From positions 1-64,000 of the forward strand of contig CALQEU020000017.1 of NCBI GenBank assembly GCA_943329665.2: 64,000 bases of DNA. The letters are read 5' to 3'. Below, in pieces: positions 44,342 to 53,429 of the stretch. The position numbers and the translations under genes were made by a program. The notes beneath the pieces are model-generated. The model ran no database searches. It worked only from the letters and a program-made list of their open reading frames with translations, and had not been told where the DNA came from. Numbering within the stretch: the stretch's first letter is position 1; every line of letters starts with the position of its first letter. The stretch comes from JAJTFW01 sp903922455. Lineage in GTDB: Bacteria; Bacteroidota; Bacteroidia; AKYH767-A; OLB10.

Positions 44342-45805
44342 ATGTCTTCAGAAATTCGTCAATTACAACCTCAATCACTTTGGAAACATTTTGTCGATTT
44401 AAATGCCGTGCCTCGACCTTCTAAAAAGGAAGAACGAGTGATTCAATTCATGAAGGACTTTGGAACCCAACTCGGACTGGAAACATTTGAAGATGACATT
44501 CGAAATGTGATTATTCGCAAGCCTGCTACCAAAGGCATGGAGAATCGTAAAGCGATTGTGCTGCAAAGCCATTTGGATATGGTGCATCAAAAAAATAATG
44601 ATACCATTTTTGATTTTGATAAGGAGGGCATTAACATGACTATTGATGGTGATTGGGTACGAGCAAAAGGAACAACGTTAGGTGCAGATAATGGAATTGG
44701 TGTGGCCACTATCATGGCGATTTTGGCAAGTAACGATATTCCTCATCCTGCCATTGATGCCTTGTTTACCATCGATGAGGAAACGGGTATGACAGGCGCA
44801 CTCAATTTGAAAGGTGGAATTTTGAAAGGTGAAATATTATTGAATCTCGATACCGAGCAGGATGATGAAATTGATATTGGTTGTGCTGGTGGAATCGACG
44901 TCACTGCAAAACGATCCTATCAAGAGGAAAATATTCCTGCAGATCATATAGGGTATACGCTTACTGTTAGTGGATTGAATGGCGGACATAGCGGCATGGA
45001 TATTCATAAAGGTTTAGGCAATGCGAATATGCTGATGAATAGAATTTTGTATGCTATTTCGCGTGAGTTGAATGCAAGGGTAACGAGCATCAATGGAGGA
45101 AGTCTTAGAAATGCGATTCCACGAGAAAGTGTTTCAGTAGTTACCATCGCTAAGGATAGTGAATCACAGATGTCCACCTTAATTTCGGCACTTTCAGAAG
45201 AAATAAAAGCTGAATATATTACGATGGAACCAGGACTTAATATCACCATGGTTTCAGTAGCCATTCCCCAAAAAGGAATGAAAGCCGACGATCAGACTCG
45301 AATCCTCAATGCTATTTATACTGCGAATAATGGAGTTTATAGAATGAGCGCCGATATTCCCGATTTAGTAGAAACGAGTAATAACGTTGCTCGTGTTTTA
45401 TTAGAGAACGGAGAATTGATGATTGGCTGTTTAACTCGCTCCTCTGTAGAGTCATCAAAAATGGATTTGGCGAATGCACTTCGCGCTGCTTTTGAATTGG
45501 CTGGTTGCGACGTTGTTTTTTCAGGAAACTATCCCGGCTGGACACCCAACGTACATTCTCCAATTTTAAAAACGATGGAAGGAATCTACGAGAAATTATT
45601 TAACGAAAAACCAAAAGTAGTTGCTTGTCACGCTGGATTGGAATGTGGCATTTTAGGCGCAAATTATCCTGGAATGGATATGATCTCCTTCGGTCCAACC
45701 ATTCTCGGTGCCCATAGCCCCGACGAACGTGTTTCAATTTCCAGTGTACAAAAATATTGGAAGTTTGTTTTAGAAATACTTAAAGAAATTCCCACGATAA
45801 AATAG
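44342..45805 (+). CDS. pepD: Aminoacyl-histidine dipeptidase PepD (M20 family)
   Basis: Cytosolic metallo-dipeptidase with preference for Xaa-His dipeptides. 487 residues, as in E. coli PepD. Metal and catalytic motifs: LQSHLDMVHQKN, AKGTTLGADNGIGVATIMA, FTIDEETGMTGA (catalytic Glu pair), LNLDTEQDDEIDIGCAGG and, near the end, AHSPDERVS. The dimerisation lid domain (NGGHSGMDIHKG) is in place. The stop codon TAG is the first unit of a TAGCTTC tandem repeat. Confidence 0.94.
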   Translation: MSSEIRQLQPQSLWKHFVDLNAVPRPSKKEERVIQFMKDFGTQLGLETFEDDIRNVIIRKPATKGMENRKAIVLQSHLDMVHQKNNDTIFDFDKEGINMTIDGDWVRAKGTTLGADNGIGVATIMAILASNDIPHPAIDALFTIDEETGMTGALNLKGGILKGEILLNLDTEQDDEIDIGCAGGIDVTAKRSYQEENIPADHIGYTLTVSGLNGGHSGMDIHKGLGNANMLMNRILYAISRELNARVTSINGGSLRNAIPRESVSVVTIAKDSESQMSTLISALSEEIKAEYITMEPGLNITMVSVAIPQKGMKADDQTRILNAIYTANNGVYRMSADIPDLVETSNNVARVLLENGELMIGCLTRSSVESSKMDLANALRAAFELAGCDVVFSGNYPGWTPNVHSPILKTMEGIYEKLFNEKPKVVACHAGLECGILGANYPGMDMISFGPTILGAHSPDERVSISSVQKYWKFVLEILKEIPTIK

Positions 45806-45889
45806 CTTCTAGCTTCTAGCTTCTAGCTTCATAGCTTCATAGCTTCATAGCTTCATAGCTTCTAGCTTCTAGCTTCTAGCTTCTAGCTC
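45803..45889 (+). repeat. TAGCTTC microsatellite-like tandem repeat beginning at the pepD stop codon
   Basis: Four TAGCTTC units (45803-45830), four ATAGCTTC units (45831-45862), three TAGCTTC units (45863-45883) and a final TAGCTC. The first TAG is the pepD stop codon. Related AGCTTCTAGCT sequence forms the stop of the EVE gene at 24776. AACTAACAACTAACAACTTT-type words follow to 45918. Confidence 0.95.
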
Positions 45890-45902
45890 TAACATTCTAC
45901 AA

Positions 45903-46004
45903 CTAACAACTAACAACTTTCCCCGGTTTCACATCTTCAATTTTCTGCGCCGCTGCAATCATCGGAACCGCAAGAATTAATAAACTTAAAATTATTTTTT
46001 TCAT
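45903..46004 (-). pseudogene. Orphan signal peptide, remnant of an exported protein gene
   Basis: From ATG at 46004: MKKIILSLLILAVPMIAAAQ, a textbook signal peptide, followed by only 13 residues before a stop. Those residues are encoded partly by sequence next to the AACTAACAAC repeat. It looks like the 5' end of an exported gene whose body was lost or replaced. A real secreted microprotein is less likely. The upstream 46005-46192 has no gene; it holds an ACATCCGCTGAATCCGCGTC word and CACAATTCACAATTCAC repeats running into the next gene's stop. Confidence 0.45.
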
Positions 46005-46192
46005 ATAAATTTTATTGGAAGTTAATTCAATCGTTGGAATTATAAAGTAGATCAGAACTTGAAGTGTCAGAGAAACAAATTCGCTGACATCCGCTGAATC
46101 CGCGTCATTTGCGTTCACATTTTTCAATATCACTTCTCGGGTCCACTGTTGGTTCAAAGCGCAGCAATTCACAATTCACAATTCACTAATTG

Positions 46193-47995
46193 TTAAAACG
46201 GATACTTATTCGCATCAATCATCGCTTTTGCAATTCTTCTTCTTGTCGCCACCGTATTCACGGGTGCCATCTTACTAAAACGTTTTAAACCCATCAACAA
46301 CATACGTTGTTCATCACCTTCACACATGGCATTAATTGCATTCTTACCATTCACATTTAATCGATCAATTGCATCATTTACATAAGTACTGGTCATGTCA
46401 ATTTGTAATGCACAGGCTTCTGCTCCTTTAGTGGCGACTAATTTTTGCGTTCTTAACAAAATAGATTCAGCCATAAATGTATCGATGGCCATATCAGCAA
46501 TACGCATAATAAGTTCTTGCTCCTTAGCTAATGTCATCATGTATTTTTGAACTGCAGTTCCAGCGACCATCAAAATTGCTTTTTTCATGTTGGCAATTAC
46601 TTTGGTTTCTTCATCAAAAAGTTGATTGTTGCCATTGCCAAATTCAGGAATACCCATCAATTCTTTTTGAATCGCCATGGCATGACCCATTAAATCCAAT
46701 TCTCCTTTCATCGCACGTTTTAAAATCATATCGACGGCAAGCAATCGATTAATTTCATTTGTTCCTTCAAATATTCTATTGATACGAGAGTCGCGATAGG
46801 CACGATCCATAGGGAAGTCGGCGGAATATCCGTAACCACCATAAATTTGTACACCTTCATCTACTACAAAATCCAGGACTTCAGATCCAGCAACCTTTAA
46901 AATAGCACACTCTACCGCATATTCTTCAGCCGCACCTAGCAATGCACTTTCAAATGATTTCCCATTCGCCATCATTTCCTCTTCTTTATTTTCGATGAGT
47001 CCACTCACTCTGTATATGGCCGATTCAATAGCAAAAATGCGAATCGCTTGTTCTGCTAATTTATGTTTGATGGCTCCAAACTTGGAGATGGGTAATTTAA
47101 ATTGTTCTCTGGTATTTGCATATTCTACCGACTGCGTACAAACTTGTTTTGATCCACCTAAAGCAGCAGCTGCTAATTTTGCTCTACCAATATTTAATAT
47201 GTTGAAAGCGATAAGATGTCCTTTACCAATTTCTCCTAAAACATTTTCAACGGGAACTTTACAATCCATAAAAAATACTTGACGAGTAGAAGATCCTTTA
47301 ATTCCCATTTTATGCTCCTCTTCACCCAATGACAAACCCGCATAATCTTTCTCCACAATAAATCCGGTGAATTTATCTCCATCCACTTGAGCAAAAACGG
47401 TGAAAACATCTGCAAAGCCAGCATTGGTAATCCACATTTTTTGTCCGTTAAGAATATAATGTTTTCCATCCGAAGAAAGTACAGCTTTAGTTTTAGCAGC
47501 TAATGCATCAGAACCAGATCCGGGCTCTGTTAAACAATACGATCCTTTAAATTCTCCAGTAGAAAGTTTAGGAAGGTATTTTGCCTTTTGTACTTCTGTT
47601 CCAAAATACAAAATGGGTAACGTGCCAATTCCGGTATGTGCTGCCATCGCTACTGAAAAAGAATGTCCAGCACCCAATACTTCCGTCATCAGCATGCCCG
47701 TTAAAAAATCTTTTCCAAACCCTCCATATTGTTCTGGAATGGAAACGCCAAGCAAACCTAATTCGCCTGCTTTGTCTACCATAGAAGCCATTAAGCCGGG
47801 CTCCATAGCATCAATACGATCAAGGTTGGGATAAATATTTTGTACTAAGAACTCATGAGCCATATCGGCCATCATGCGATGTTCTTCGTTGAATTCTTCG
47901 GGTGTAAAAACGGAATTTGGGTCTGTTGTGCGTATGATAAATTCTCCGCCTTTCAGTAAGGATACTTCGCTATTAGTTTTTGTTTGAGTGGACAT
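46193..47995 (-). CDS. Acyl-CoA dehydrogenase with C-terminal extension (VLCAD-like)
   Basis: First step of fatty-acid beta-oxidation, FAD-dependent. 600 residues: the normal 390-residue core plus about 180 residues of helical extension, as in VLCAD/ACAD9-type and Bacillus FadE enzymes. Core motifs YCLTEPGSGSDA (FAD/substrate), MWITNAGFADVFTVFA, KMGIKGSSTRQVFF, and the catalytic Glu in RIFEGTNEINR, preceded by QIYGGYGYSADFPM. Thiolase and FadN-type genes for the following steps lie on the same strand 3-6 kb upstream, separated by tsaC and a broken gene. No Shine-Dalgarno. Confidence 0.94.
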   Translation of the reverse strand: MSTQTKTNSEVSLLKGGEFIIRTTDPNSVFTPEEFNEEHRMMADMAHEFLVQNIYPNLDRIDAMEPGLMASMVDKAGELGLLGVSIPEQYGGFGKDFLTGMLMTEVLGAGHSFSVAMAAHTGIGTLPILYFGTEVQKAKYLPKLSTGEFKGSYCLTEPGSGSDALAAKTKAVLSSDGKHYILNGQKMWITNAGFADVFTVFAQVDGDKFTGFIVEKDYAGLSLGEEEHKMGIKGSSTRQVFFMDCKVPVENVLGEIGKGHLIAFNILNIGRAKLAAAALGGSKQVCTQSVEYANTREQFKLPISKFGAIKHKLAEQAIRIFAIESAIYRVSGLIENKEEEMMANGKSFESALLGAAEEYAVECAILKVAGSEVLDFVVDEGVQIYGGYGYSADFPMDRAYRDSRINRIFEGTNEINRLLAVDMILKRAMKGELDLMGHAMAIQKELMGIPEFGNGNNQLFDEETKVIANMKKAILMVAGTAVQKYMMTLAKEQELIMRIADMAIDTFMAESILLRTQKLVATKGAEACALQIDMTSTYVNDAIDRLNVNGKNAINAMCEGDEQRMLLMGLKRFSKMAPVNTVATRRRIAKAMIDANKYPF

Positions 47996-48173
47996 TTTTT
48001 GATTAATTTTATAAAGTATACGTATTGAGGAAACAAGGGTTTCAATCCTCTGTGTTTTTCATTTTCGTTATCTCGAAGGTAAGAATTTTGTTTTAGACAA
48101 GAATTCTGTTCTATTAATTTCTTTCTGCTCTTCTGAACATAAACTTGTTTATAATGGTGAAAACATCCAATTA

Positions 48174-48202
48174 TTGTCCTTGTTCCTTTTATCTTAATTT
48201 TG
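48174..48202 (+). promoter_or_regulatory. Promoter very close to the tsaC start codon
   Basis: TTG at 48174-48176, 18-nt spacer, TAATTTTG at 48195-48202. Only seven bases separate the -7 box from the ATG, so transcription would start within a few bases of the start codon. Confidence 0.55.
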
Positions 48203-48209
48203 TGCTTGG

Positions 48210-49172
48210 ATGACAACGGAGATCGGGCGGCAAGTAGATAAGGCAATTTCTTTGCTAGAAGCAGGAGAGTTGGTTAGTATTCCAACCGAAACGGTGTATG
48301 GATTAGCTGCGAATGCCTTAAATTCTACCGCCGTTTATTCTATTTTTAAAGTAAAGGAAAGACCTTCTTTTGATCCGCTTATTGTACATATTCCAAAAGT
48401 GGATGTTTTAGATCACTATGCACATTCTATTCCTCGCATTGCCTATGATTTAGCGTTGACCTTTTGGCCAGGACCCTTAACTTTAATTTTACCTCGTAAG
48501 TCCAATATTCCTGATTTGGTGAGCTCGGGCTTAGATACCGTGGGTTTACGTCAACCCGCTCATCCATTAACATTAGAACTGCTCTATCAATTGGACTTTC
48601 CTTTGGCGGCGCCCAGTGCAAATCCCTTTGGATATATTAGTCCGACAACAGCTCAGCATGTATACGATCAACTGCAAGGTAAAATACCTTATATTTTAGA
48701 TGGGGGACCCTGTAGAGTAGGAGTGGAATCGACCATCGTTGGATTTGAAGGAGATGAAATATTTATTTATCGTTTAGGTGGATTAACGTTAGAGGATATA
48801 CGAAAAGTAGCTCCTCATTGTCAATTGAAATTAAACAGTTCTTCAAATCCGATCGCACCCGGCATGTTAAAAAGTCATTATGCACCAAAGCATCCATTTT
48901 ATTTAGGAGAAATCAGGGCATTGATTACACAATTTGAAGGAAAGCGAATCGGTGTTCTTTCTTTTGAAAAAAATTATGCTGCTTATGAAAATGTAGAGGT
49001 GAATGAAATTCTTTCAACCCATGGAAACTTGGATGCAGCTGCCGTAAAATTATTTTCTGCGATGCGAGTTTTAGACGCCTCTTCTGTCGATGTTATTTTA
49101 GGTGAATATGTACCGGATGTTGGTATTGGAAGAGCCATCAATGATCGATTGAAAAGAGCAGCGACGTGGTGA
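48210..49172 (+). CDS. tsaC: L-threonylcarbamoyladenylate synthase, long Sua5 form
   Basis: Makes threonylcarbamoyl-AMP from threonine, bicarbonate and ATP for t6A modification of ANN-decoding tRNAs. 320 residues: a YrdC domain (about 10-200) with IPTETVYGLAANA, FKVKERPSFDPLIVHI, FWPGPLTLIL, VGLRQPAHP and APSANPFGYISPTT, then the linker APGMLKSHYAPKHPFYL and a C-terminal Sua5 domain. It belongs to the Sua5 rather than short TsaC class. Monocistronic; ends before two large palindromes. Confidence 0.95.
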   Translation: MTTEIGRQVDKAISLLEAGELVSIPTETVYGLAANALNSTAVYSIFKVKERPSFDPLIVHIPKVDVLDHYAHSIPRIAYDLALTFWPGPLTLILPRKSNIPDLVSSGLDTVGLRQPAHPLTLELLYQLDFPLAAPSANPFGYISPTTAQHVYDQLQGKIPYILDGGPCRVGVESTIVGFEGDEIFIYRLGGLTLEDIRKVAPHCQLKLNSSSNPIAPGMLKSHYAPKHPFYLGEIRALITQFEGKRIGVLSFEKNYAAYENVEVNEILSTHGNLDAAAVKLFSAMRVLDASSVDVILGEYVPDVGIGRAINDRLKRAATW

Positions 49173-49206
49173 TTGCGCTGTGAATGGCGGCGCTAAACAT
49201 AACTCA

Positions 49207-49240
49207 TTCAACACACCGCCATGAATGGCGGTGTGTTGAA
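49207..49240. terminator. 16-bp perfect stem-loop between convergent genes
   Basis: TTCAACACACCGCCAT (49207-49222), loop GA, ATGGCGGTGTGTTGAA (49225-49240): perfectly paired. A partial relative (GAATGGCGGCG) lies at 49182-49192. It is 34 bases after the tsaC stop. There is no long T-tract, so it may be a repeat element rather than a standard terminator. Confidence 0.65.
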
Positions 49241-49263
49241 ATACCTCCTCTATCAACAAACAA

Positions 49264-49311
49264 CTGGGGCTCCTATAAAACGCAATGCATTGCGTTTTAT
49301 AGGAGCCCCAG
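49264..49311. repeat. 48-bp perfect palindrome
   Basis: Each half is 24 bases, CTGGGGCTCCTATAAAACGC plus AATG, followed without a gap by its exact reverse complement. It ends 20 bases before the stop of the minus-strand T9SS cargo gene and is the largest perfect inverted repeat I found. It may be a bidirectional terminator, or a palindromic mobile-type repeat. Confidence 0.9.
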
Positions 49312-49331
49312 CCCTGTATTTTGAAATATTA

Positions 49332-50872
49332 TTATTCCACTATAATTTTAAAATAACTAGGCGATACTCCGTTTTTGCGAATCCCCACTAAGTAGGCTCC
49401 ACTTTCTAGCGAAGCAACGGGAATGCTTATGACACGACGAAATGAATAGTTGTCACCTCCCATTTGTCGGCCCGTTAAATCAAAAATGGAAGCAGCATAA
49501 TCTCCTTCTGTAGCAAGTTCTATGTTGATCTTTTGATTGGCTGGTACAGGATAGATGCGCACGTCTTCATTCGCAATCAAATCATTGAACCCAATTGTTG
49601 TAATGGTGTAACAGGATGATGTATCGTTGCAGCCATTTTTAGTCACCGACAAAGCATATGAACCCGGTGTTGTTGGGATAAATTGTTTTGATGTTGCTCC
49701 TGGAATGGCTGCGTAATTGTTATTGCAATCGAGCCATTGATAGGTTGCTGATACTTGCGTAGCAACCATGATATGTTGATTTACGGAAACGCTGGTATCC
49801 GCCGTTCCCACAAATATAATTCCTACTCCAGAAGTTAAACTTAAACCACAGCTTGTAGTGGATACGCATCGGTAAAATAAATTGTTAAATGGAGCCGTTA
49901 GAGCTGTTAACGTGAGTGTAGATGTTGAAGACCCAGCATATACACCACCATCTGTAATATCATTCCAATTGATACCGCCATTTGTTCCTTCTTGCCATTT
50001 TAAAGAAAGATTTTGACCAGTAACGGCAATGGTAAATTGGGTAGAACCACCTAAACATGCACCCGCGGCAACAGTAGTCCCACCTACAGGATCAATATTC
50101 ATTGTCGTAGAAAAATATCCGCCAACTAAAACATTGTCATTCGCATCAACAGCCACTGATTTTATATAATCACTTGACAAACCCTGTAGGTTAAACCCCC
50201 ACTGAAAGTTGCCTGAAGTATCATATTTCACAAGGAAGGGATCATAGGTAATAGTCGTATTTCCGTTATTGACAACTAATGAAGTTGCTCCTGCATCTAA
50301 ATCGATATTGGGGCTACTAAATTCCCCTCCTACATAAAAATTTCCCGATGCATCTAAAGCGATACTTTCTGCAATTTCTGTATTTACATCTCCAATGGTA
50401 TTTGCCCAAACTAAATTACCATTCGCGTCATATTTTCCATGAATACATCTAAACCACCCAGAGATGTAAAATTTAATGATCCTAAACCTGGGTCAAAATC
50501 AACGGTAACCGTATAGTTTCCGATAGCATAAACATTTCCTGCTGCATCTAAGTCTATAGAATACACCCTATCGGTGCCCGTGCTGCCAATCGATATTACC
50601 CAAGTTAGTGCTCCTAAGGGACTATATTTTGCAATGTAACCATCCGAAGATCCAGCGCTAGTTCTGGTAGTAGAATTGGTACTCGGGTCAAAGTCACAGG
50701 TGCCATCAAATCGTCCCGCAACATAAATATTTCCCGCAACATCTGTTTTAATAATGTCGCCGTAATCATTTCCTGTACCTGCTATTTTACCTGCCCATGT
50801 ATACACTGGAACTTGAGCATTGACAAGCAAAACGATTGTCATAAATGTGAATAAGAGTATGAGTTTTTTCAT
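49332..50872 (-). pseudogene. T9SS cargo protein with SBBP-type repeats and Por sorting tail, broken by a one-base frameshift
   Basis: Two frames make one protein of about 513 residues. The N-terminal part (50872 to about 50436) has a signal peptide (MKKLILLFTFMTIVLLVNAQ) and blades such as DIIKTDVAGNIYVAGRFDG and SIDLDAAGNVYAIGNY, typical of SBBP beta-propeller repeats. It stops at 50411. The same repeats continue in the next frame (KYDANGNLVW, SIALDASGNFYVGGEFSS, SVAVDANDNVLVGGYFS), then Ig-like modules and a T9SS type A tail (VRIYPVPANQKINIE, ending in YFKIIVE). The shift is at TTTT 50433-50436 (plus strand): one more A on the coding strand would read EKYDANG. Sequencing error or true mutation cannot be separated here. 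Confidence 0.85.
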
Positions 50873-51182
50873 TTTAACGTGGATTGAGGTTTCATCTACA
50901 AGTTTAAGTATTTTATTTGAAATGGAAGTGTTTTCCCAATCAATTTTACTTAGGAAGGCATCTCATAAATTGACTGGATTTCACATCATAAATTATACTT
51001 CATCTTAAAACATAAATAGTAGGTTTTAAAAAGTTTAGCTCAAAAAAAAGAACGGATGCAGCTCTTTATTGATAGTGTATAGTAGACATATTTTAAAATA
51101 AATTTTAGTAGACCTGTCCTTGTAAAAGAAGAACCTTGCCTTAATGGTAACTTCCAAAAAAACGGTTGGTTTTTTAAAACCT
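50873..51182. other. Intergenic stretch without recognised content
   Basis: 310 AT-rich bases upstream of the broken T9SS cargo gene and downstream of the thiolase gene. Only a weak GGTTTT/AAAACC hairpin (51168-51181) next to the thiolase stop was seen. Confidence 0.5.
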
Positions 51183-52364
51183 TTAATTCAATCTTTCAAA
51201 AATACCAGCTGCTCCTTGTCCTGTACCAACACACATAGTCACCATTCCATATTTTTTCTGACGAGCTTCCAGTTCATTCATAATTTGCACGGTTAGTTTA
51301 CCTCCTGTGCACCCGAGAGGATGTCCTAATGCAATGGCTCCTCCGTTTACATTGACTACATCTTGGTTGAGACCTAATGTACGAATGATCGCTAAACTTT
51401 GTGATGCAAAAGCTTCGTTCAATTCTATAAGGTCAATATCATTTTGATTTAATCCAGTCTGTTTTAATACAGCTGGAATTGCTTTAATTGGACCAATACC
51501 CATAACTCGAGGTTCAACACCGGCAACTGCATAACCTACAAATCGCATTCGAGGTTGTACATTGAGTTGCTTAAGCATCTTTTCAGAAACCACTAAAACA
51601 AATGCAGCGCCGTCGCTTGTTTGTGAACTATTCCCTGCGGTAACGGATCCTTTCGCATCAAAAACAGGTTTGAGTTTCGCTAATTTCTCAATAGAAGTAT
51701 CCATTCTTGCACCTTCATCCGTATCGGCAATACTCGTTCTTGTTTGTTTTTTTTCAGCGGTATCTAAATAAGTTTCGGTGATAGAAAATGGAACAATCTG
51801 ATCTTTAAAAATTCCCGATTGAATGGCTTTTACTGCTTTCTGGTGGGAGTTGAATGAAAATAAATCTTGATCTTCTCTACTAACTTTATAATCGTTCGCA
51901 ACGGCCTCTGCGGTTAATCCCATTCCCCAATAATAATCAGGATGTATTTTTGCTGTTTCGTAGTTTGGAACAATTCTCCAACCACCAAATGGAATCGGAC
52001 TCATGCTTTCGGCTCCTCCTGCAACGATACAATCCGCTAAGCCCGCTTTAATTTTAGCTGCAGCTATGGCAATGGTCTCTAAACCCGAGGCGCAGTAACG
52101 ATTTACTGTCATGCCTGGAACTTTGTCAGTTTTTAAACCCATCAAGGAAATCATTCTTCCCATATTTAATCCTTGTTCCGCTTCAGGAGTAGCATTCCCT
52201 ACAATCACATCGTCAATCCACTCTTTATCTAAGTTGGGAACAGCATTCATCAAATGTTGAATTACCGAAACGGCAATATCATCTGGACGAGTAAAACGAA
52301 ACATTCCTTTTGGTGCTTTTCCAACAGCACTTCGAAATCCAGTGATTATATATGCTTCTGCCAT
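51183..52364 (-). CDS. fadA: Acetyl-CoA C-acyltransferase (thiolase, FadA-type)
   Basis: Thiolytic cleavage of 3-ketoacyl-CoA, last step of beta-oxidation. 393 residues, normal for the family. The nucleophilic Cys is in MTVNRYCASGLETIAIA (residue about 89), the active-site His in ELNEAFASQ-x-LAI and GGAIALGHPLG, and the second Cys in MCVGTGQGAAGIFE. TAGNSSQTSDGAA is the standard substrate-loop motif. It lies between the FadN-type gene (about 1 kb upstream, separated by the MORN gene and a terminator) and the acyl-CoA dehydrogenase gene. Confidence 0.95.
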   Translation of the reverse strand: MAEAYIITGFRSAVGKAPKGMFRFTRPDDIAVSVIQHLMNAVPNLDKEWIDDVIVGNATPEAEQGLNMGRMISLMGLKTDKVPGMTVNRYCASGLETIAIAAAKIKAGLADCIVAGGAESMSPIPFGGWRIVPNYETAKIHPDYYWGMGLTAEAVANDYKVSREDQDLFSFNSHQKAVKAIQSGIFKDQIVPFSITETYLDTAEKKQTRTSIADTDEGARMDTSIEKLAKLKPVFDAKGSVTAGNSSQTSDGAAFVLVVSEKMLKQLNVQPRMRFVGYAVAGVEPRVMGIGPIKAIPAVLKQTGLNQNDIDLIELNEAFASQSLAIIRTLGLNQDVVNVNGGAIALGHPLGCTGGKLTVQIMNELEARQKKYGMVTMCVGTGQGAAGIFERLN

Positions 52365-52679
52365 GTCTAAATTATTTTAAGCGAAGATAAAAATATCGAA
52401 GCTTTTTTTGATGATTTTCTTGGAGAAGGAAACGAATTTATTCACAACACTGGCTTGCGTCCCAATAGCTATCGGGATTTCAACCTGAGCATGTCGAAGG
52501 GTGCGAGAAAACTTGACGAAGCGCTGTTCACAATTTGGACAAAATTTTGAAGTGACTTCTATGTTGCTAGTTTTACAAATCGTCATCTGTTTTTTGAACT
52601 CTGATTTTTGGTTTTTCGAGTCGATATATTAACAGACAAATATCATATAAGAGAATCTTCTTAAAGATGGAGACATAAA
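52365..52679. repeat. Intergenic region with dispersed palindrome and CTGAGCATGTCGAAGG word
   Basis: CCCAATAGCTATCGGGA (52461-52477) is copy 4 of the dispersed palindrome, followed directly by TTTCAACCTGAGCATGTCGA (52478 onward), a word typical of Bacteroidota intergenic repeats. No gene is seen between fadA and the MORN-protein terminator. Confidence 0.7.
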
Positions 52680-52705
52680 AAAATCCTGCTTAAAAGCAGG
52701 ATTTT
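52680..52705 (-). terminator. Terminator of the MORN-repeat protein gene
   Basis: AAAATCCTGCTT (52680-52691) pairs with AAGCAGGATTTT (52694-52705), a 12-bp perfect stem whose arms provide the T-tract on either strand. Confidence 0.85.
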
Positions 52706-52728
52706 AATTTCTTTATGCGAAGTTGATT

Positions 52729-53391
52729 TTATTTGCGAATCTCCGTAGTGTCTTTCACGGGCTCATTTCCTTTTAGTGTAGAATCACCCGGTGCACCTGG
52801 AGTAGGATTTTTACCACCTTTTTCTTTTGCCTTTTTTGCTTCAGCCGCTTTTTTTGCAGCCTCTGCTTTCTTGGCTTCTTCAAGAGCCACTTTTAAATCA
52901 ACACCTTCTTTGTAATTTGAAACATTAATTAAATTGCCTTTACGATTAAATGTTTTCCATTCTCCGTCACGCTTATTTAATTTATAACTTCCTTCAGAGG
53001 CCATTTCTCCATCTTCATAGTATTTCGTCCACTTGCCATTTTTCTTATTGGTGATGTATTCACCTTCTTGCTTTATTTGTCCGCTATAAAAATATCTTTT
53101 GTAAACACCTTCTTTAATTCCGTTTTGATATTCAATTTCCTCCATTACTTTACCGTAAGGATAAAATCTTCTACTCACTCCGTGGCGTCTATCGTTGACG
53201 TATTCCACTTCGTTCATAAGATCTCCTAAGGAATTATAGGTCCGCCACACACCTTGTTTTTGGCCGAGTTCATCAGTTTTATTCCGATGCTTTTCTCTTC
53301 CAGGTGCGTATTTAGGCTTTTGCTCGTCTTGGGCTACTACTAGAAGCGGTAACACAAACGCTATGATTAATAAGGTACTCCAACTTTTCAT
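52729..53391 (-). CDS. Exported MORN-variant repeat protein (YwqK-like)
   Basis: 220 residues with a signal peptide (MKSWSTLLIIAFVLPLLVVAQ). Residues about 40-170 are five or six MORN-variant repeats of about 23 residues (KQGVWRTYNSLGDLMNEVEY, RHGVSRRFYPYGKVMEEIEY, KEGVYKRYFYSGQIKQEGEY, and so on). The last 50 residues are a low-complexity Ala/Lys/Glu helix and a Pro/Gly tail (KKAEAAKKAAEAKKAKEK). Function unknown. Automatic pipelines label this family 'YwqK antitoxin', but no toxin gene adjoins and the protein is exported. It lies 38 bp downstream of the FadN-type gene and may share its transcript. Confidence 0.85.
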   Translation of the reverse strand: MKSWSTLLIIAFVLPLLVVAQDEQKPKYAPGREKHRNKTDELGQKQGVWRTYNSLGDLMNEVEYVNDRRHGVSRRFYPYGKVMEEIEYQNGIKEGVYKRYFYSGQIKQEGEYITNKKNGKWTKYYEDGEMASEGSYKLNKRDGEWKTFNRKGNLINVSNYKEGVDLKVALEEAKKAEAAKKAAEAKKAKEKGGKNPTPGAPGDSTLKGNEPVKDTTEIRK

Positions 53392-53429
53392 GGGGGACAG
53401 GATTACTTGGGCTAAATTAATTAAATTAT

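Noticed and set aside
45903..46172. 89-codon minus-strand protein
   Set aside because: The upstream part is repeat-derived and lacks coding character; only the last 33 codons, starting with a signal peptide, look like gene sequence.
52729..53391. Toxin-antitoxin module (YwqK label)
   Set aside because: The protein has a signal peptide and MORN repeats, and no toxin-like gene is adjacent.
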